64,000 nucleotides of DNA from Lichenibacterium minor. Its GTDB lineage: Bacteria > Pseudomonadota > Alphaproteobacteria > Rhizobiales > Beijerinckiaceae. Shown one piece after another: positions 8,949-20,045 of this stretch (the stretch's first letter is position 1; every line of letters starts with the position of its first letter). The DNA lies in NCBI RefSeq assembly GCF_004137685.1, contig NZ_QYBB01000011.1:62001-126000 (forward strand). The letters are read 5' to 3'. Both the position numbers and the translations under genes were made by a program. Below the pieces are notes generated by a model, which did not search any database, had not been told where the DNA came from, and saw nothing but the letters and a program-made list of their open reading frames with translations.

Positions 8949-9773
8949 TCACTTCTTGCAGGGGCCAGCCGGCGGCGCGACGGTGAGCTGGTCGAGGGCG
9001 CCGGCGAGGACGAAGTCGCCGTAATCCAGCTTGAGCGCCCGCGAGATGCCGTTCTCGTAGAGGTCGGACGAGAGCACGTAGTCGGGCTGGTCCTTTCCGT
9101 CCTCGAAATAGCTGATCACCACGGGCCAGCGGCGCATCCCCTTCAGCGCCTCGGCCTGGCCGGCGGGGTCGTCCGGCGCGTCGGTGAGCGGGGCGCCGAT
9201 CACCGTCAGCGTGTGAAACAGCTTCTTGCCGGTTTCCGAGCCGTCGAAGATGTCGGCCGACAGGATCTTGTCGCCGCGCTCGGCCGCCGCGATGATGTGG
9301 CGGAGGTGCTGGGTGGGGAACAGCACGTCGGACGCGAAATCGGCGTGGCCCTTGGGCGACTTGGTGTCGACGGCGATGCGGCCGTCCGCCCCGCGCTGGG
9401 CCTTGCCCGCCACCGTGTCGGGCGTGTCGTCGCCGGACGACGTCTTGGTGTTGAAGGTGTAGTCCGTGGCGGCCTCGTTCTCGAAGGTGTTCGACGTCAT
9501 GTCGTTCAGTTTCGAATCGCCCTCGGCCGGCTGCACCTCCACGAGCTGGCGGAAGTTCGTCGTGTAGCCGTCGCAGGCCGAACCCGTGACGTCGTAGTCG
9601 ATGGCGCCGGACGCCGACGCGGGCGCGTTGGTGCCCTTGGCGCTCCTGAGCGACAGCTTGTAGACCGCGTGATGCGCCGCCATCACGACGGGGGCGTCCT
9701 CGGCCCGGGCGGGACCCGCGGCGGCGACCCCGAGGGCGAGAAACGTGAGGCAGGTCAACTCGAAGCGGTTCAC
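8949..9773 (-). CDS. eipB: Cell-envelope integrity protein EipB (DUF1849)
   Basis: 274 residues with a signal peptide (cleavage likely after A24), so periplasmic. The pattern AHHAVYKLSL at the mature N terminus, the long stretch of predicted beta strands and a terminal PAGPCKK match DUF1849, the family of Brucella EipB. EipB folds as a beta-spiral and supports envelope integrity. The two mature cysteines, C67 (GSACDGY) and C272, correspond in position to the conserved disulphide of that family. It is transcribed away from the RidA-like gene, with a 130-base divergent gap. Its exact partner in this organism is unknown. Confidence 0.85.
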   Translation of the reverse strand: MNRFELTCLTFLALGVAAAGPARAEDAPVVMAAHHAVYKLSLRSAKGTNAPASASGAIDYDVTGSACDGYTTNFRQLVEVQPAEGDSKLNDMTSNTFENEAATDYTFNTKTSSGDDTPDTVAGKAQRGADGRIAVDTKSPKGHADFASDVLFPTQHLRHIIAAAERGDKILSADIFDGSETGKKLFHTLTVIGAPLTDAPDDPAGQAEALKGMRRWPVVISYFEDGKDQPDYVLSSDLYENGISRALKLDYGDFVLAGALDQLTVAPPAGPCKK

Positions 9774-9903
9774 GCGGGCGGACTCCTGGGATCGGCGCCG
9801 ACCATCGTGGCCGGACGTGGCGGAACTGAGATCATTGGCGGAGCGGGCCGGTTTCGCCTAGATCCCCGGGACGGCCGGCATGCGGCCGCGGCGGAGACAC
9901 ACC

Positions 9904-10377
9904 ATGGCGACCATCGAAGCGCGGCTGAGCGAGCTCGGCATCACCCTGCCCAAGGCCGCCGCGCCGGTGGCCAACTACGTCGCCACCGTGCTCGGCCGCG
10001 ACACGCTGGTGATCTCCGGCCAGCTCGCGCTCGGCCCCGACGGCGTGCTCGACGCGGCCCACAAGGGCAAGCTCGGCGCCGACGTGTCGGGGGAGGCCGG
10101 CCGCGCCGCCGCCCGCAACTGCGCCATCAACGTGCTGGCGCAGGCCAAGGCCGCGCTGGGCGACCTCGACCGGATCGAGCGCTGCGTGCGCCTCGGCGGC
10201 TTCATCAACGCCGCCCCGGATTTCATCGACCTCGCCCTGATCATGAACGGCGCGTCGGACCTGATGGTCGAGGTGCTGGGCGACAAGGGGCGCCACGCGC
10301 GCTCGACCGTGGGCGTCGCGTCGTTGCCGCTCGGCTGCGCCGTGGAGGTCGAGGCGCTGTTCAGCATTCGTCCGTGA
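9904..10377 (+). CDS. RidA/YjgF family protein
   Basis: 157 residues, the longer subgroup of the RidA (YjgF/YER057c/UK114) family, which hydrolyse reactive enamine/imine intermediates. The motif GRHARSTVGVASLPLG near the C terminus contains the arginine that binds the substrate carboxylate in RidA. The start is the ATG of MATIEARLSELG. The last four bases (GTGA) form the start of the next gene, so the two are translationally coupled. Length and N-terminal sequence differ from E. coli RidA, so the native substrate may differ. Confidence 0.88.
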   Translation: MATIEARLSELGITLPKAAAPVANYVATVLGRDTLVISGQLALGPDGVLDAAHKGKLGADVSGEAGRAAARNCAINVLAQAKAALGDLDRIERCVRLGGFINAAPDFIDLALIMNGASDLMVEVLGDKGRHARSTVGVASLPLGCAVEVEALFSIRP

Positions 10378-11135
10378 TCGGCGAACCCAACGCGCCGGAC
10401 TGGCTGGTCCGGCGCCCGATCGCGCACCGCGGCCTGCACGACCGCGCCGCCGGCACGATCGAGAACTCGCTCGCGGCGGCGCGGGCCGCGGTCGCGGGCG
10501 GCTTCGCCGTCGAATGCGACGTGCAGCTCGCCGCGGACGGCGAAGCCGTCGTGTTCCACGACGCCGCGCTCGACCGCCTCACGGCGTCCACGGGTCCGGT
10601 GGCGGCGCTCCGTTCCGCGGACCTCTGCGCCATCGCGCTCGCCGGCTCGGCGACCGACCGCATCCCGACCCTCACCGCGCTGCTCGACGCGATCGACCGG
10701 CGCGTGCCGCTGATCTGCGAGGTGAAGAGCGGGTTTTCGGGGGACATGCGGCTCGCCGACCGCGTCGCCGAGCTGGCGACTGCCTATGGGGGGCCCCTCG
10801 CCATCAAGAGCTTCGACCCCGCCGTGATCGCCCACCTGCGCGGCCTCGGCACGGCGATCCCCCTCGGCATCGTGGCGGAAGCCTCCTACGACGACCCCGA
10901 ATGGGCGGCGCTGGCGCCCGACATGCGTGCCGGACTCGCCGCACTGGCGCATGTCGCCGACACGCGGCCCGACTTCCTGTCGTGGCGCGTGCACGACCTG
11001 CCCCACGCCGCGCCGATGCTGTTCCGCGTCGCGCTGGGCCGCCCGGTGATGAGCTGGACCGTGCGCACGCCGGATCAGCGGCAACGCGCCGCAAGATGGG
11101 CGGATCAGATGGTGTTCGAGGGCTTCGCGCCTTGA
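10374..11135 (+). CDS. Glycerophosphodiester phosphodiesterase family protein
   Basis: 253 residues when started at the GTG overlapping the upstream TGA (GTGA). This is the only start that gives the intact N terminus; the open frame runs on upstream but is nonsense there. The TIM-barrel GDPD signatures are present: AHRGLHD, the E-N pair in TIENSLAA, VECDVQLAADGEAVVFHD and a late CEVKSGF. Such enzymes release glycerol-3-phosphate from deacylated phospholipids. There is no signal peptide, so it should be cytoplasmic (UgpQ-like). Coupling to a RidA-like gene is common in alphaproteobacteria, but the reason is unclear. Confidence 0.9.
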   Translation: MIGEPNAPDWLVRRPIAHRGLHDRAAGTIENSLAAARAAVAGGFAVECDVQLAADGEAVVFHDAALDRLTASTGPVAALRSADLCAIALAGSATDRIPTLTALLDAIDRRVPLICEVKSGFSGDMRLADRVAELATAYGGPLAIKSFDPAVIAHLRGLGTAIPLGIVAEASYDDPEWAALAPDMRAGLAALAHVADTRPDFLSWRVHDLPHAAPMLFRVALGRPVMSWTVRTPDQRQRAARWADQMVFEGFAP

Positions 11136-11249
11136 CGCCCGCCGACGGAGGAAGACCTTAGGGGGGAAGGCCGGACCGCGCATCCGCGGCGAGCCGGCCC
11201 CCGCCACGCCCCGCCGCCGTCGCGACGGCGGGCAGGATCGAAGGCTCCC

Positions 11250-12434
11250 ATGACCTCACCGATCACCGTCCAGGTCGCGACCTCCATCGCGGCGCTCGAC
11301 GCCGCCCACTGGGACCGCTGCGCCAACCCGCCGGCCGAAGCGGGTCCGGACCCCTCCGGCGAGCGCCACAACCCCTTCCTCAGCCACGCCTTCCTGAAGG
11401 CGCTGGAAAGCTCGGGCTCGGTCGGCGGGCGCAGCGGCTGGTCGCCGGCTCACGTGGCCGTCGAGGAGGGCGGCCGGCTCATCGCCGCGGCGCCGACCTA
11501 CATCAAGACGAATTCGCAAGGCGAATACGTCTTCGATCATTCCTGGGCCGACGCCTATGCGCGGGCCGGCGGCCGTTACTACCCGAAGATCCAGGTGGCG
11601 GTGCCCTTCACGCCGGCCACGGGGCGCCGCTTCCTCGTCAGCCCCGGGCAGGACGTCGAAGCCGCCCAGGGCTACCTCACGGCCGGGTTGCGCGCGCTGC
11701 GCAAGGAGGTCAAGGCGTCCTCCACCCACGCCACCTTCGTCACGAAAGCCGAATGGGACAGCCTCGGGGCCCAGGGCTGGCTGCAGCGCACGGACCAGCA
11801 GTTCCACTTCGTCAACGAGGGCTACGCGGGCTTCGACGATTTCCTGGCGGCGCTCGCGTCGCGCAAGCGCAAGAACATCCGTAAGGAACGCGAAAGCGCG
11901 CTCGCGGGCGGCATCACGATCGAGCACCTCACGGGTCCCGACATCCGCGAAGAGCATTGGGACGCGTTCTTCGCCTTCTACATGGACACGGGCTCGCGGA
12001 AGTGGGGCCGGCCCTACCTCAACCGCCGCTTCTTCTCGGAGATCGGCGCCGGAATGGCGGACCGCATCCTCCTCGTGATGGCCAAGCGGGCCGGGCGCTA
12101 CGTGGCGGGCGCCATCAACTTCATCGGCGACGACGCGCTCTACGGCCGCAACTGGGGCTGCGTCGAGGAGCACCCGTTCCTGCATTTCGAGGTCTGCTAC
12201 TACCAGGCCATCGATTTCGCGCTGTCGCGGGGGCTCGGCCGCGTCGAAGCCGGCGCCCAGGGGGAGCACAAGCTCGCCCGCGGCTACCGGCCGACGACCA
12301 CCTATTCGGTGCACGACATCGCCGACCCGCGCCTCGCCGCCGCCATCGCCGACTACCTCGACCACGAGCGCGGCTACGTGGAAAACGCGGTCGAGCAGCT
12401 CGGCGAGCACCTGCCCTTCCGCCACGAGGACTGA
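11250..12434 (+). CDS. COG3146 (DUF482) acyltransferase-like protein
   Basis: 394 residues, cytoplasmic. The motifs NPFLSHAFLKALE near residue 45, DHSWADAYARAGGRYYPKIQVAVPFTPATG near 95-125, and the late segment HPFLHFEVCYYQAIDFALSRGL with GAQGEHKLARGY are characteristic of COG3146, a FemAB/GNAT-fold family of predicted N-acyltransferases. No substrate is established. It stands alone, 114 bases after the phosphodiesterase gene, in the same direction. Confidence 0.85.
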   Translation: MTSPITVQVATSIAALDAAHWDRCANPPAEAGPDPSGERHNPFLSHAFLKALESSGSVGGRSGWSPAHVAVEEGGRLIAAAPTYIKTNSQGEYVFDHSWADAYARAGGRYYPKIQVAVPFTPATGRRFLVSPGQDVEAAQGYLTAGLRALRKEVKASSTHATFVTKAEWDSLGAQGWLQRTDQQFHFVNEGYAGFDDFLAALASRKRKNIRKERESALAGGITIEHLTGPDIREEHWDAFFAFYMDTGSRKWGRPYLNRRFFSEIGAGMADRILLVMAKRAGRYVAGAINFIGDDALYGRNWGCVEEHPFLHFEVCYYQAIDFALSRGLGRVEAGAQGEHKLARGYRPTTTYSVHDIADPRLAAAIADYLDHERGYVENAVEQLGEHLPFRHED

Positions 12435-12523
12435 GCGCGGCCCGGGACCGTTAAACTTTTAGTGACCTCGATTCGCCACCGTGTCGACACGGCACCGCCA
12501 ACGTATCGGGGACACGACCACCC

Positions 12524-12835
12524 ATGGCCTTCACGGCTTCCAGCCTGCGCGCGCTCGCCGCCGGCGTCCTGCTCACATCGTGCTTCTGCCTGCCGGCCCG
12601 CGCGGCCGAGAACTACGTCATCCCGGCGAGCGACGAATACGGCATCGGCGAGTGCATGCACGCCGGCATGGATTGCGGCCGCGTCATCGCCGACAGCTGG
12701 TGCGAGTCGCACGGCCACGCCCATGTGCTGGCCTACGGCACCGTCGAGGACGTGACCGGCTCCATCCAGGCCAGCACCAGGCCGGAGGTGCTGAAGGGCG
12801 ACCCGCGCGACATCGTCATCCGCTGCGGGGACTAG
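12524..12835 (+). CDS. Small secreted cysteine-containing protein
   Basis: 103 residues with a signal peptide ending near RAA (residue 28). The mature part of about 75 residues contains four cysteines (C44, C51, C60 and C101), which could form two disulphides in the periplasm. The N-terminal mature segment is YVIPASDEYGIGECMHAGMDCG. I do not recognise the family with certainty; similar short proteins occur in other Hyphomicrobiales. It converges on creA with only 37 bases between the stops. Confidence 0.75.
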   Translation: MAFTASSLRALAAGVLLTSCFCLPARAAENYVIPASDEYGIGECMHAGMDCGRVIADSWCESHGHAHVLAYGTVEDVTGSIQASTRPEVLKGDPRDIVIRCGD

Positions 12836-12872
12836 CCCGGGCCCGGGGGGGTGGTCGGTCCGGCGGGGCCGA

Positions 12873-13385
12873 TCAACCCTTGAACATGTCGGCGCAGCAC
12901 GGCGGGTCGCCGGCCGCGCCCCAGGGCATGATCGGCACCGCCGAGGTCGAGTTCTTCGGCGAACCGTCGATCAGCTTGTCCGAATATACCATGTAGACGA
13001 GGGTATTGCGCTTCGCGTCGCAGCCGCGCACGATCTGCATGTGCTTGAAGAAGAACGAGCGCTTTTCGGAGAACATGACGTCGCCCTGGGCGAGCTTGTC
13101 CTTGATCTTGATCGGGCCGACCTGTCGGCAGGCCAGCGAAACGTCCGACACCTCCTCCGCCACCCCGAAGGCCCCCGCGACGCCGCCCTTCTCCGGCACC
13201 GTGTAGAAGCAGGCCACGCCTTCGACCGCCGGATCGTCGACCGCGTAGGTGGCGAGCTTGTCGTCCGGCGTCAGCGCCCGCCACTTCGTGGATTCCTTGA
13301 AGATCAGGTCCGGCTTGTCGGCGGCGTGGACGGGTGCGGCCGCCAGGGCGAGGGCGCCCGAGACCAGGAGAACGTGAACGCGCAT
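12873..13385 (-). CDS. creA: CreA family secreted protein
   Basis: 170 residues with a 22-residue signal peptide (MRVHVLLVSGALALAAAPVHA). The mature region begins IFKESTKW and carries the CreA landmarks DDPAVEGVACFYT, GVAEEVSDVSLACRQVGPI, SEKRSFFFKHMQIVRGCD and NTLVYMVYSDKLIDGSP. CreA is a conserved periplasmic protein of unknown role. Five cysteines occur, including a CC pair near the C terminus. The start at 13385 is chosen because it opens the signal peptide; the longer open frame upstream overlaps the divergent gene. Confidence 0.93.
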   Translation of the reverse strand: MRVHVLLVSGALALAAAPVHAADKPDLIFKESTKWRALTPDDKLATYAVDDPAVEGVACFYTVPEKGGVAGAFGVAEEVSDVSLACRQVGPIKIKDKLAQGDVMFSEKRSFFFKHMQIVRGCDAKRNTLVYMVYSDKLIDGSPKNSTSAVPIMPWGAAGDPPCCADMFKG

Positions 13386-13480
13386 GGGGCATCCCTGAAG
13401 CGGCGGCACCGAGCGAGCCGACGTCGCGACGTTAACCAGACTCCTTGTTTCGGCCAAGAAACTCGTCATGCTTTCGCGCC

Positions 13481-14476
13481 ATGACCCGCCCCGGATCGCG
13501 TCGCTTCCCCGTCCCGTCCCTCGCCCTGCTGATCGCGCTCGCGGCGTCGCCGGGGGCGGCATCGGCGCAGGCCGTCGACTGCTCGGCCCTGCGCGCCGCG
13601 ATCGACGCGGCGGGGCGGACCGCCGATCCGGCGCAGGCGGACGCGGCCCTGCAGCGCCAGCGCGACGAGATCGTCCGCATGCGCGACGCGGCCAGCCGGA
13701 CGGGCTGCGGCGACGGCCTGTTCGACGACCCGGACTCGACGCCGTGCCGCGCCCTCGCGCGCCGCATCGGCCTGCTCCAGGTCGGCCTCCAGCGGCTGCA
13801 GGACCGGGCATTCCGGGACGATCCCGCCGGCGACGGCCGGAGCCGCGACCTCCAGGCGCGGTTCGACGCGGAATGCTCGGCCGATCGCGCCGAGGACGCG
13901 CCCGTCACCACGGTGCCGGTCGACCCCGACGCCCCGCCCGGCCCCGCCGCGGCGCCCAAGGCCAGCCGCGTCCTCTGCGTGCGGCATTGCGACGGCGCCT
14001 TCTACCCGTTGGCGGTCTCCGTGGCGGCGGACCGCATGCCCGACATGGACCGGATCTGCCAAGCGCAGTGCCCCTCGGCGGAGTCGTCCGCCTACGCGGG
14101 CGACGACGGCGACGTGTCGGGCGCGACCGCGACGGACGGCTCTCCCTATTCGGCGCTGCCGACGGCGTTCCGATACCTCAAGGGCCCCAGCCAGGCTTGC
14201 GCCTGCCGGGCGCCGCATCAAAGCTGGTCGGCGGCGCTGGCGGGGGCCGAGGCCCTGCTGCAGCCGAACAAGGCCGACGTCACCGTGACGGCGGAACTCG
14301 CCGCCTCCATGGCGCGGCCCGTGCCGGCCGCCCGGGCGGCGGTGCCGGCCGCCGCGAAGCCGGCGCCGAGCGCCCCGAAGAAGAAGGCGAAGTCGCCGCC
14401 CTCGCTCGCGGCGCCCTCGCCCCTGCCCGACCGCGACCTCACGCGGGAGTTCCGCGGATCCGATCCCACGCTCTAG
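13481..14476 (+). CDS. DUF2865 family secreted protein
   Basis: 331 residues with a signal peptide ([30 protein letters not shown]). A coiled-coil-like, Gln/Arg/Asp-rich region follows (about 25-115). The conserved DUF2865 core is [32 protein letters not shown] (about 165-200) with paired cysteines. The C-terminal quarter is Ala/Pro/Lys-rich and disordered. The function is unknown. An ATG 12 codons upstream (13445) is possible, but the start at 13481 gives a clean signal sequence. Its last 38 bases overlap the end of the convergent gltX gene. Confidence 0.85.
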   Translation: MTRPGSRRFPVPSLALLIALAASPGAASAQAVDCSALRAAIDAAGRTADPAQADAALQRQRDEIVRMRDAASRTGCGDGLFDDPDSTPCRALARRIGLLQVGLQRLQDRAFRDDPAGDGRSRDLQARFDAECSADRAEDAPVTTVPVDPDAPPGPAAAPKASRVLCVRHCDGAFYPLAVSVAADRMPDMDRICQAQCPSAESSAYAGDDGDVSGATATDGSPYSALPTAFRYLKGPSQACACRAPHQSWSAALAGAEALLQPNKADVTVTAELAASMARPVPAARAAVPAAAKPAPSAPKKKAKSPPSLAAPSPLPDRDLTREFRGSDPTL

Positions 14477-15785
14477 CGCGGCCGATCAGCGGCAGCAGTC
14501 CCTTGAGGTCGGGCCCCGCGTCGCGCGCCGTGAGCGCCAGCCGCAGCGGGTGGAACAGCGCCCGGCCCTTGCGGCCGGTGTCCGCCTTGAGCGCCGCCGT
14601 CCAGGTCGCCCAGGTGTCGCCGTCCCAGGGTTCGGACGGCATCGCCGCCGCGGCGCGCGTCAGGAAGGCGGCGTCCTCGATCACCGGCTCGACCACGTCC
14701 TCGACGACGCCCCACCATTCGGCGGCCTCGGCGAAATGCGCGAGGTTGCCCCGCACGGCGTCCCAGAACGGCTCGGCCTTGGCGCCGACGATGCCGAACA
14801 GCGCGAGGCGCGGCGCGACGGCGGCGAAGGGCAGGCCGTGCAGCACCTTCGCCGACAGCGTGCGGAGTTCCGCCTCGTCGAACCGCGCCGGGGCGCGGGA
14901 CAGGCGCGACAGGTCGAACCCTTCGGCGAGCTCGTCGAGCGACGCCACCGGCCGCAACGCCGACGACGATCCCGTCATCACCGCCATGGCGGCCACCGCC
15001 AGCGCCTCCACCCCCTCGTCGCGCAGCGCTCCGATCGACAGCGCGCCCGAGCGCTTCGACAGGCCGTCGCCCGACGCGGTCGTGAGCAGGTTGTGGTGCG
15101 CGAAGGCGGGCGGGGGCGCCCCCAGGGCCTCGAAGAGCTGGATCTGCACGCCCGTGTTGGTGACGTGGTCCTCGCCGCGGATCACGTGGGTGATGCCGAG
15201 GTCGATGTCGTCGACGACGGACGGAAGCGTGTACAGGTAGCTCCTATCGGCCCGGACCAGCACGGGATCGCTCAGCGACGCGCAATCCACCGTGCAGGGA
15301 CCGCGAACCCCGTCGTCCCAGGCGACCGTGCGGCCGTCGAGCCTGAAGCGCCAGTGGGGACGCCGGCCCTCGGCCTCGAAGGCGGCCACCTGCTCGGGCG
15401 TCAGGCGCAGGGCGGCGCGGTCGTAGACCGGCGGCAGGCCGCGCGCCTGCTGGCGCTTGCGGCGGCGGTCGAGCTCGTCGGCGGTCTCGTAGGCGGGATA
15501 AAGGCGCCCCTCCCGCTTCAAGCGCTCGGCTGCGGCGGCGTAGAAGGCGAACCGGTCAGACTGCCGCACCACGAGGTCCGGGCGCACGCCGAGCCAGTGC
15601 AGGTCCGCCTCGATCGACTCGGCGTATTCGACGCGCGAGCGCTCGACGTCGGTGTCGTCGAAGCGCAGCACGAAACGACCGCCGGAGGTCCGCGCGAAGA
15701 GCCCGTTCAGCAGCGCCGGACGGGCGTTGCCGATGTGGATGCGACCGGTGGGGGACGGGGCGAAGCGGACGACGGGTGCGGACAT
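14439..15785 (-). CDS. gltX: Glutamyl-tRNA synthetase (second alphaproteobacterial type)
   Basis: 448 residues, class I synthetase that charges tRNA with glutamate. The N terminus [22 protein letters not shown] carries the HIGH-type motif (HIGN), and LSKRSG near residue 248 is the KMSKS equivalent. At about 450 residues it belongs to the shorter of the two GluRS forms that many alphaproteobacteria carry together, and the C-terminal anticodon-binding region is relatively divergent. Whether it charges tRNA-Glu, tRNA-Gln or both cannot be told from sequence; no gatCAB or glnS is visible here. Its 3' end overlaps the DUF2865 gene by 38 bases. Confidence 0.92.
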   Translation of the reverse strand: MSAPVVRFAPSPTGRIHIGNARPALLNGLFARTSGGRFVLRFDDTDVERSRVEYAESIEADLHWLGVRPDLVVRQSDRFAFYAAAAERLKREGRLYPAYETADELDRRRKRQQARGLPPVYDRAALRLTPEQVAAFEAEGRRPHWRFRLDGRTVAWDDGVRGPCTVDCASLSDPVLVRADRSYLYTLPSVVDDIDLGITHVIRGEDHVTNTGVQIQLFEALGAPPPAFAHHNLLTTASGDGLSKRSGALSIGALRDEGVEALAVAAMAVMTGSSSALRPVASLDELAEGFDLSRLSRAPARFDEAELRTLSAKVLHGLPFAAVAPRLALFGIVGAKAEPFWDAVRGNLAHFAEAAEWWGVVEDVVEPVIEDAAFLTRAAAAMPSEPWDGDTWATWTAALKADTGRKGRALFHPLRLALTARDAGPDLKGLLPLIGRARAWDRIRGTPA

Positions 15786-15830
15786 GCCGAACCTATGGCG
15801 GACCCGCCCCGGACGCGCAACGCGGCGCCG

Positions 15831-16211
15831 TCACGCCGCCCGGCGCGGCGGCCCCGCGGCGGCCAGTTCGGCGACCTCGTCGTCCGTGAAGACGCGGCTC
15901 CGGGTGAGGAAGCGCACCCCTTCCGGCGCTTCCACCGAAAAGCCGGCGCCGCGCCCCGGCACCACGTCGATGAGGAGTTGCGTGTGCTCCCAATAGGCGA
16001 ACTGCGCCGCTCCGATGAAGAAGTCGCAGCCCGCGATGGAGCCCAGGTGCACGTCCTGCGGGCCGACGCGGAAATCGCCGACGGGGAAGCACATCGGGGC
16101 CGAGCCGTCGCAGCAGCCGCCCGACTGGTGGAACAGCAGGGGCCCGTGCTGGCGCTTCAGCCGCTCCAGCATGGCCGTCGCCGCCTCGGTGATCTCGACC
16201 CGCTCGACCAT
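15831..16211 (-). CDS. DUF779 family protein
   Basis: 126 residues, cytoplasmic. The motif LLFHQSGGCCDGSAPMCFP with clustered cysteines, and the later FFIGAAQFAYWEHTQLLIDVVPGRGAGFSVEAPEG, are diagnostic of DUF779. Members are very often encoded beside acetaldehyde/aldehyde dehydrogenases of the AldB/AcoD type, as here (50 bases downstream of the dehydrogenase gene on the same strand), so a supporting role in aldehyde oxidation is likely. The CC pair suggests metal or redox chemistry, but no biochemical role can be stated. Confidence 0.9.
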   Translation of the reverse strand: MVERVEITEAATAMLERLKRQHGPLLFHQSGGCCDGSAPMCFPVGDFRVGPQDVHLGSIAGCDFFIGAAQFAYWEHTQLLIDVVPGRGAGFSVEAPEGVRFLTRSRVFTDDEVAELAAAGPPRRAA

Positions 16212-16260
16212 GCCGCCCCCACCCCGTCGTCGATCCGCTCCGCCCGCTGCCTCGTCCCGC

Positions 16261-17781
<1,521 letters not shown>

Positions 17782-18030
17782 CGTTTCCTCCCGGGGTCGA
17801 TCGCGCCGTTCGGCGTCGTTCGCATGGTCGAGGGAAACGAGGTCGGTCGGCGTCGGCGCCGCTGTGCCCGATCCCACGATGGCGCCAGTCTGCGCTCGCG
17901 ATCCGGCGCGGTCAACGACGGGCTCAACCGTCGGGCTTCGCGCCGAGCCGTCACCGTCGAGCGACCCGTCCCGAGGCGGGGGACCTTCCTGCGCCGATCC
18001 CCACGCCCAGGCTCGCCTCGGCGGGACGGG

Positions 18031-18720
18031 TCAGTCCAGCTCGACGACCAGGCCGTCCTGCAGCGTCACCCGCCGGTCCATGCGGGCCGCGAGGTCCATG
18101 TTGTGGGTGGCGATCAGGGCCGCGAGCCCCGTCGCCCGGATCAGCGACGTGAGGGTCGCGAAGACGTGGTCGGCCGTGCGGGGGTCGAGGTTGCCGGTCG
18201 GCTCGTCGGCCAGCAGCATGCCGGGGGCGTTGGCGACCGCCCGCGCTATGGCGACGCGCTGCTGTTCGCCGCCCGACAGTTCCGCCGGCCGGTGGCCGGT
18301 GCGCTGGCCGAGCCCGAGGAAGGACAGGAGCTCCGTCCCCCGCTCCCCCGCCTCGCGCTTGGTCAGGCCGGCGATCATCTGCGGGAGGACGACGTTCTCC
18401 AGCGCGGTGAACTCCGGCAGCAGGTGGTGCGCCTGGTACACGAAGCCGATGGCGGTGCGCCGCAGCGCGGTGCGCTCGGGGTCGCCCATGGCGGCCGTCG
18501 GCGCGTTCCCGACATACACCTCGCCGCCGTCCGGCTTTTCGAGCAGGCCCGCGACATGGAGCAGGGTCGACTTGCCGGCGCCCGAGGGGGCCACCAGCGC
18601 GACGGACTGGCCGGGCCACAGCGTCAGGTCGGCGCCGCGCAGGATGGACAGCGTCGCCTCGCCCTGGCGGTAGGTGCGGACGACGGCGGACAGCGTCAGG
18701 GCCGGAGCGGAAGACATCAT
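18031..18720 (-). CDS. lolD: Lipoprotein-releasing system ATP-binding protein LolD
   Basis: 229 residues, ABC ATPase. Walker A is APSGAGKST (44-52, with Ala in place of the first Gly), the signature is [14 protein letters not shown] and Walker B is [11 protein letters not shown]. With the LolC/E permease it energises release of lipoproteins from the inner membrane to LolA. The start ATG overlaps the lolC stop by four bases (ATGA), so the two are translationally coupled, which supports the first of two adjacent ATG codons as the start. Confidence 0.95.
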   Translation of the reverse strand: MMSSAPALTLSAVVRTYRQGEATLSILRGADLTLWPGQSVALVAPSGAGKSTLLHVAGLLEKPDGGEVYVGNAPTAAMGDPERTALRRTAIGFVYQAHHLLPEFTALENVVLPQMIAGLTKREAGERGTELLSFLGLGQRTGHRPAELSGGEQQRVAIARAVANAPGMLLADEPTGNLDPRTADHVFATLTSLIRATGLAALIATHNMDLAARMDRRVTLQDGLVVELD

Positions 18721-20024
18721 TCGTACCGCAGCGCTTCGACGGGATCGAGGTTAGCGGCCCGCCACGACGGGTAGACGGTCGCGAGCAGAGACAGGGCCAG
18801 GGCCATGCCGGTGACGGCCAGGACGTCGCCGGGCTGGATCACCGAGGGCAGGTGCGACAGGAAATACAGCTCGGAGGGGAACAGGTCGGCGTGCATCAGT
18901 CCGTTCAGGAAGGTGCGGATGCGCTCGACGTTGCTCGCCACCAGCACGCCGAGCGCGAGGCCGGCGAAGGTCCCGCACACGCCGATGGACGCCCCGGCGA
19001 TGAGGAAGATGCGCAGGATCGAGCCGCGCGACGCCCCCATGGTGCGCAGGATGGCGATGTCGGAACTCTTGTCCTTCACCAGCATGATGAGGCCGGAGAT
19101 GATGTTGAGCGCCGCCACCAGCACGATCAGCGTGAGGATGATGAACATGACGTTGCGCTCGACGTTCAAGGCGTCGAAGAACGTCTTGTTGCGCTGGCGC
19201 CAGTCCGTCATCACCGCGGGGCGCTCGATGGCGCGGTCGAGCTTGAGCCGCACGGCGTCCATATGGTCGGGATCGTCGACGAAGACTTCGACGACGGACG
19301 CTTCGCCGTCCTTGTTGAAGTAGCTCTGCGCTTCGGCCATCGGCATGTAGACGAAGGAGGAGTCGAACTCCGACATGCCGATCTGGAAGATCGCCGTCAC
19401 GGGATAGCTCTTGATGCGGGGCGCGACGCCGAACGGCGTCTGGGCGCCCTTGGCGGTGAGCACCGACATCTGGTCGCCGATCGACAGGCCGAGCGATTCC
19501 GCCAGCCGTTGACCGATGGCGACGCCGCCCGACTTGTCGAAGTCGTCGAGCGAGCCCTGGACGACGTGTCCCTCGATGCCCGGGAGGCGGCGCAGGTCGG
19601 CGCCCGAGATGCCGCGCACCAGCGCGCCCGATTGGTTGAAGGGCGACGAAACGCCGGCGGCGCCCTCGATCATCGGGATCACCAGCTTGACGCCCGGCAC
19701 GGCTTCGAGCCGCTTCGTCACGGCATCGTAGTCGGTGAACGGCGTGTCCGTGGCCTGCACGAAGACGTGCCCGTTGATGCCGACGATCTTGTTCAGCAGT
19801 TCCTGCCGGAAGCCGTTCATCACCGACATCACGACGATCAGGGTCGCGACCCCGAGCAGGATCCCGGCGAAGGAGAAGCCGGCGATCACGGATACGAAGC
19901 TCTTCTGGCGCCGCGCGCGGAGGTAGCGCAGCGCCACGATCCATTCGAAGGGCGAGAAGGCGCGCGTCGTCCGCGCGGGGCCGCGCGGCGCGGAGGCCGC
20001 CGCCTGGGCCTGGGCCATGGTCAT
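18717..20024 (-). CDS. lolC: Lipoprotein-releasing system permease LolC/LolE
   Basis: 435 residues. An N-terminal membrane helix (about 45-68, in [21 protein letters not shown]) is followed by a large periplasmic domain (about 70-285) and three C-terminal helices. The cytoplasmic coupling motif [21 protein letters not shown] is typical of the LolC/LolE/MacB superfamily. Only one permease gene is present, as in most alphaproteobacteria, so it probably works as a homodimer. GAGG eight bases before the ATG supports the start. It lies 21 bases after proS and overlaps lolD. Confidence 0.94.
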   Translation of the reverse strand: MTMAQAQAAASAPRGPARTTRAFSPFEWIVALRYLRARRQKSFVSVIAGFSFAGILLGVATLIVVMSVMNGFRQELLNKIVGINGHVFVQATDTPFTDYDAVTKRLEAVPGVKLVIPMIEGAAGVSSPFNQSGALVRGISGADLRRLPGIEGHVVQGSLDDFDKSGGVAIGQRLAESLGLSIGDQMSVLTAKGAQTPFGVAPRIKSYPVTAIFQIGMSEFDSSFVYMPMAEAQSYFNKDGEASVVEVFVDDPDHMDAVRLKLDRAIERPAVMTDWRQRNKTFFDALNVERNVMFIILTLIVLVAALNIISGLIMLVKDKSSDIAILRTMGASRGSILRIFLIAGASIGVCGTFAGLALGVLVASNVERIRTFLNGLMHADLFPSELYFLSHLPSVIQPGDVLAVTGMALALSLLATVYPSWRAANLDPVEALRYE

Positions 20025-20045
20025 GCGGCGATCCTCGTGTTCATG

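Noticed and set aside
12838-12850. GC palindrome CCCGGGCCCGGG between the small secreted protein gene and creA
   Set aside because: Only 12 bases of simple GC sequence in a very GC-rich genome, without loop or T run; not enough to call a terminator.
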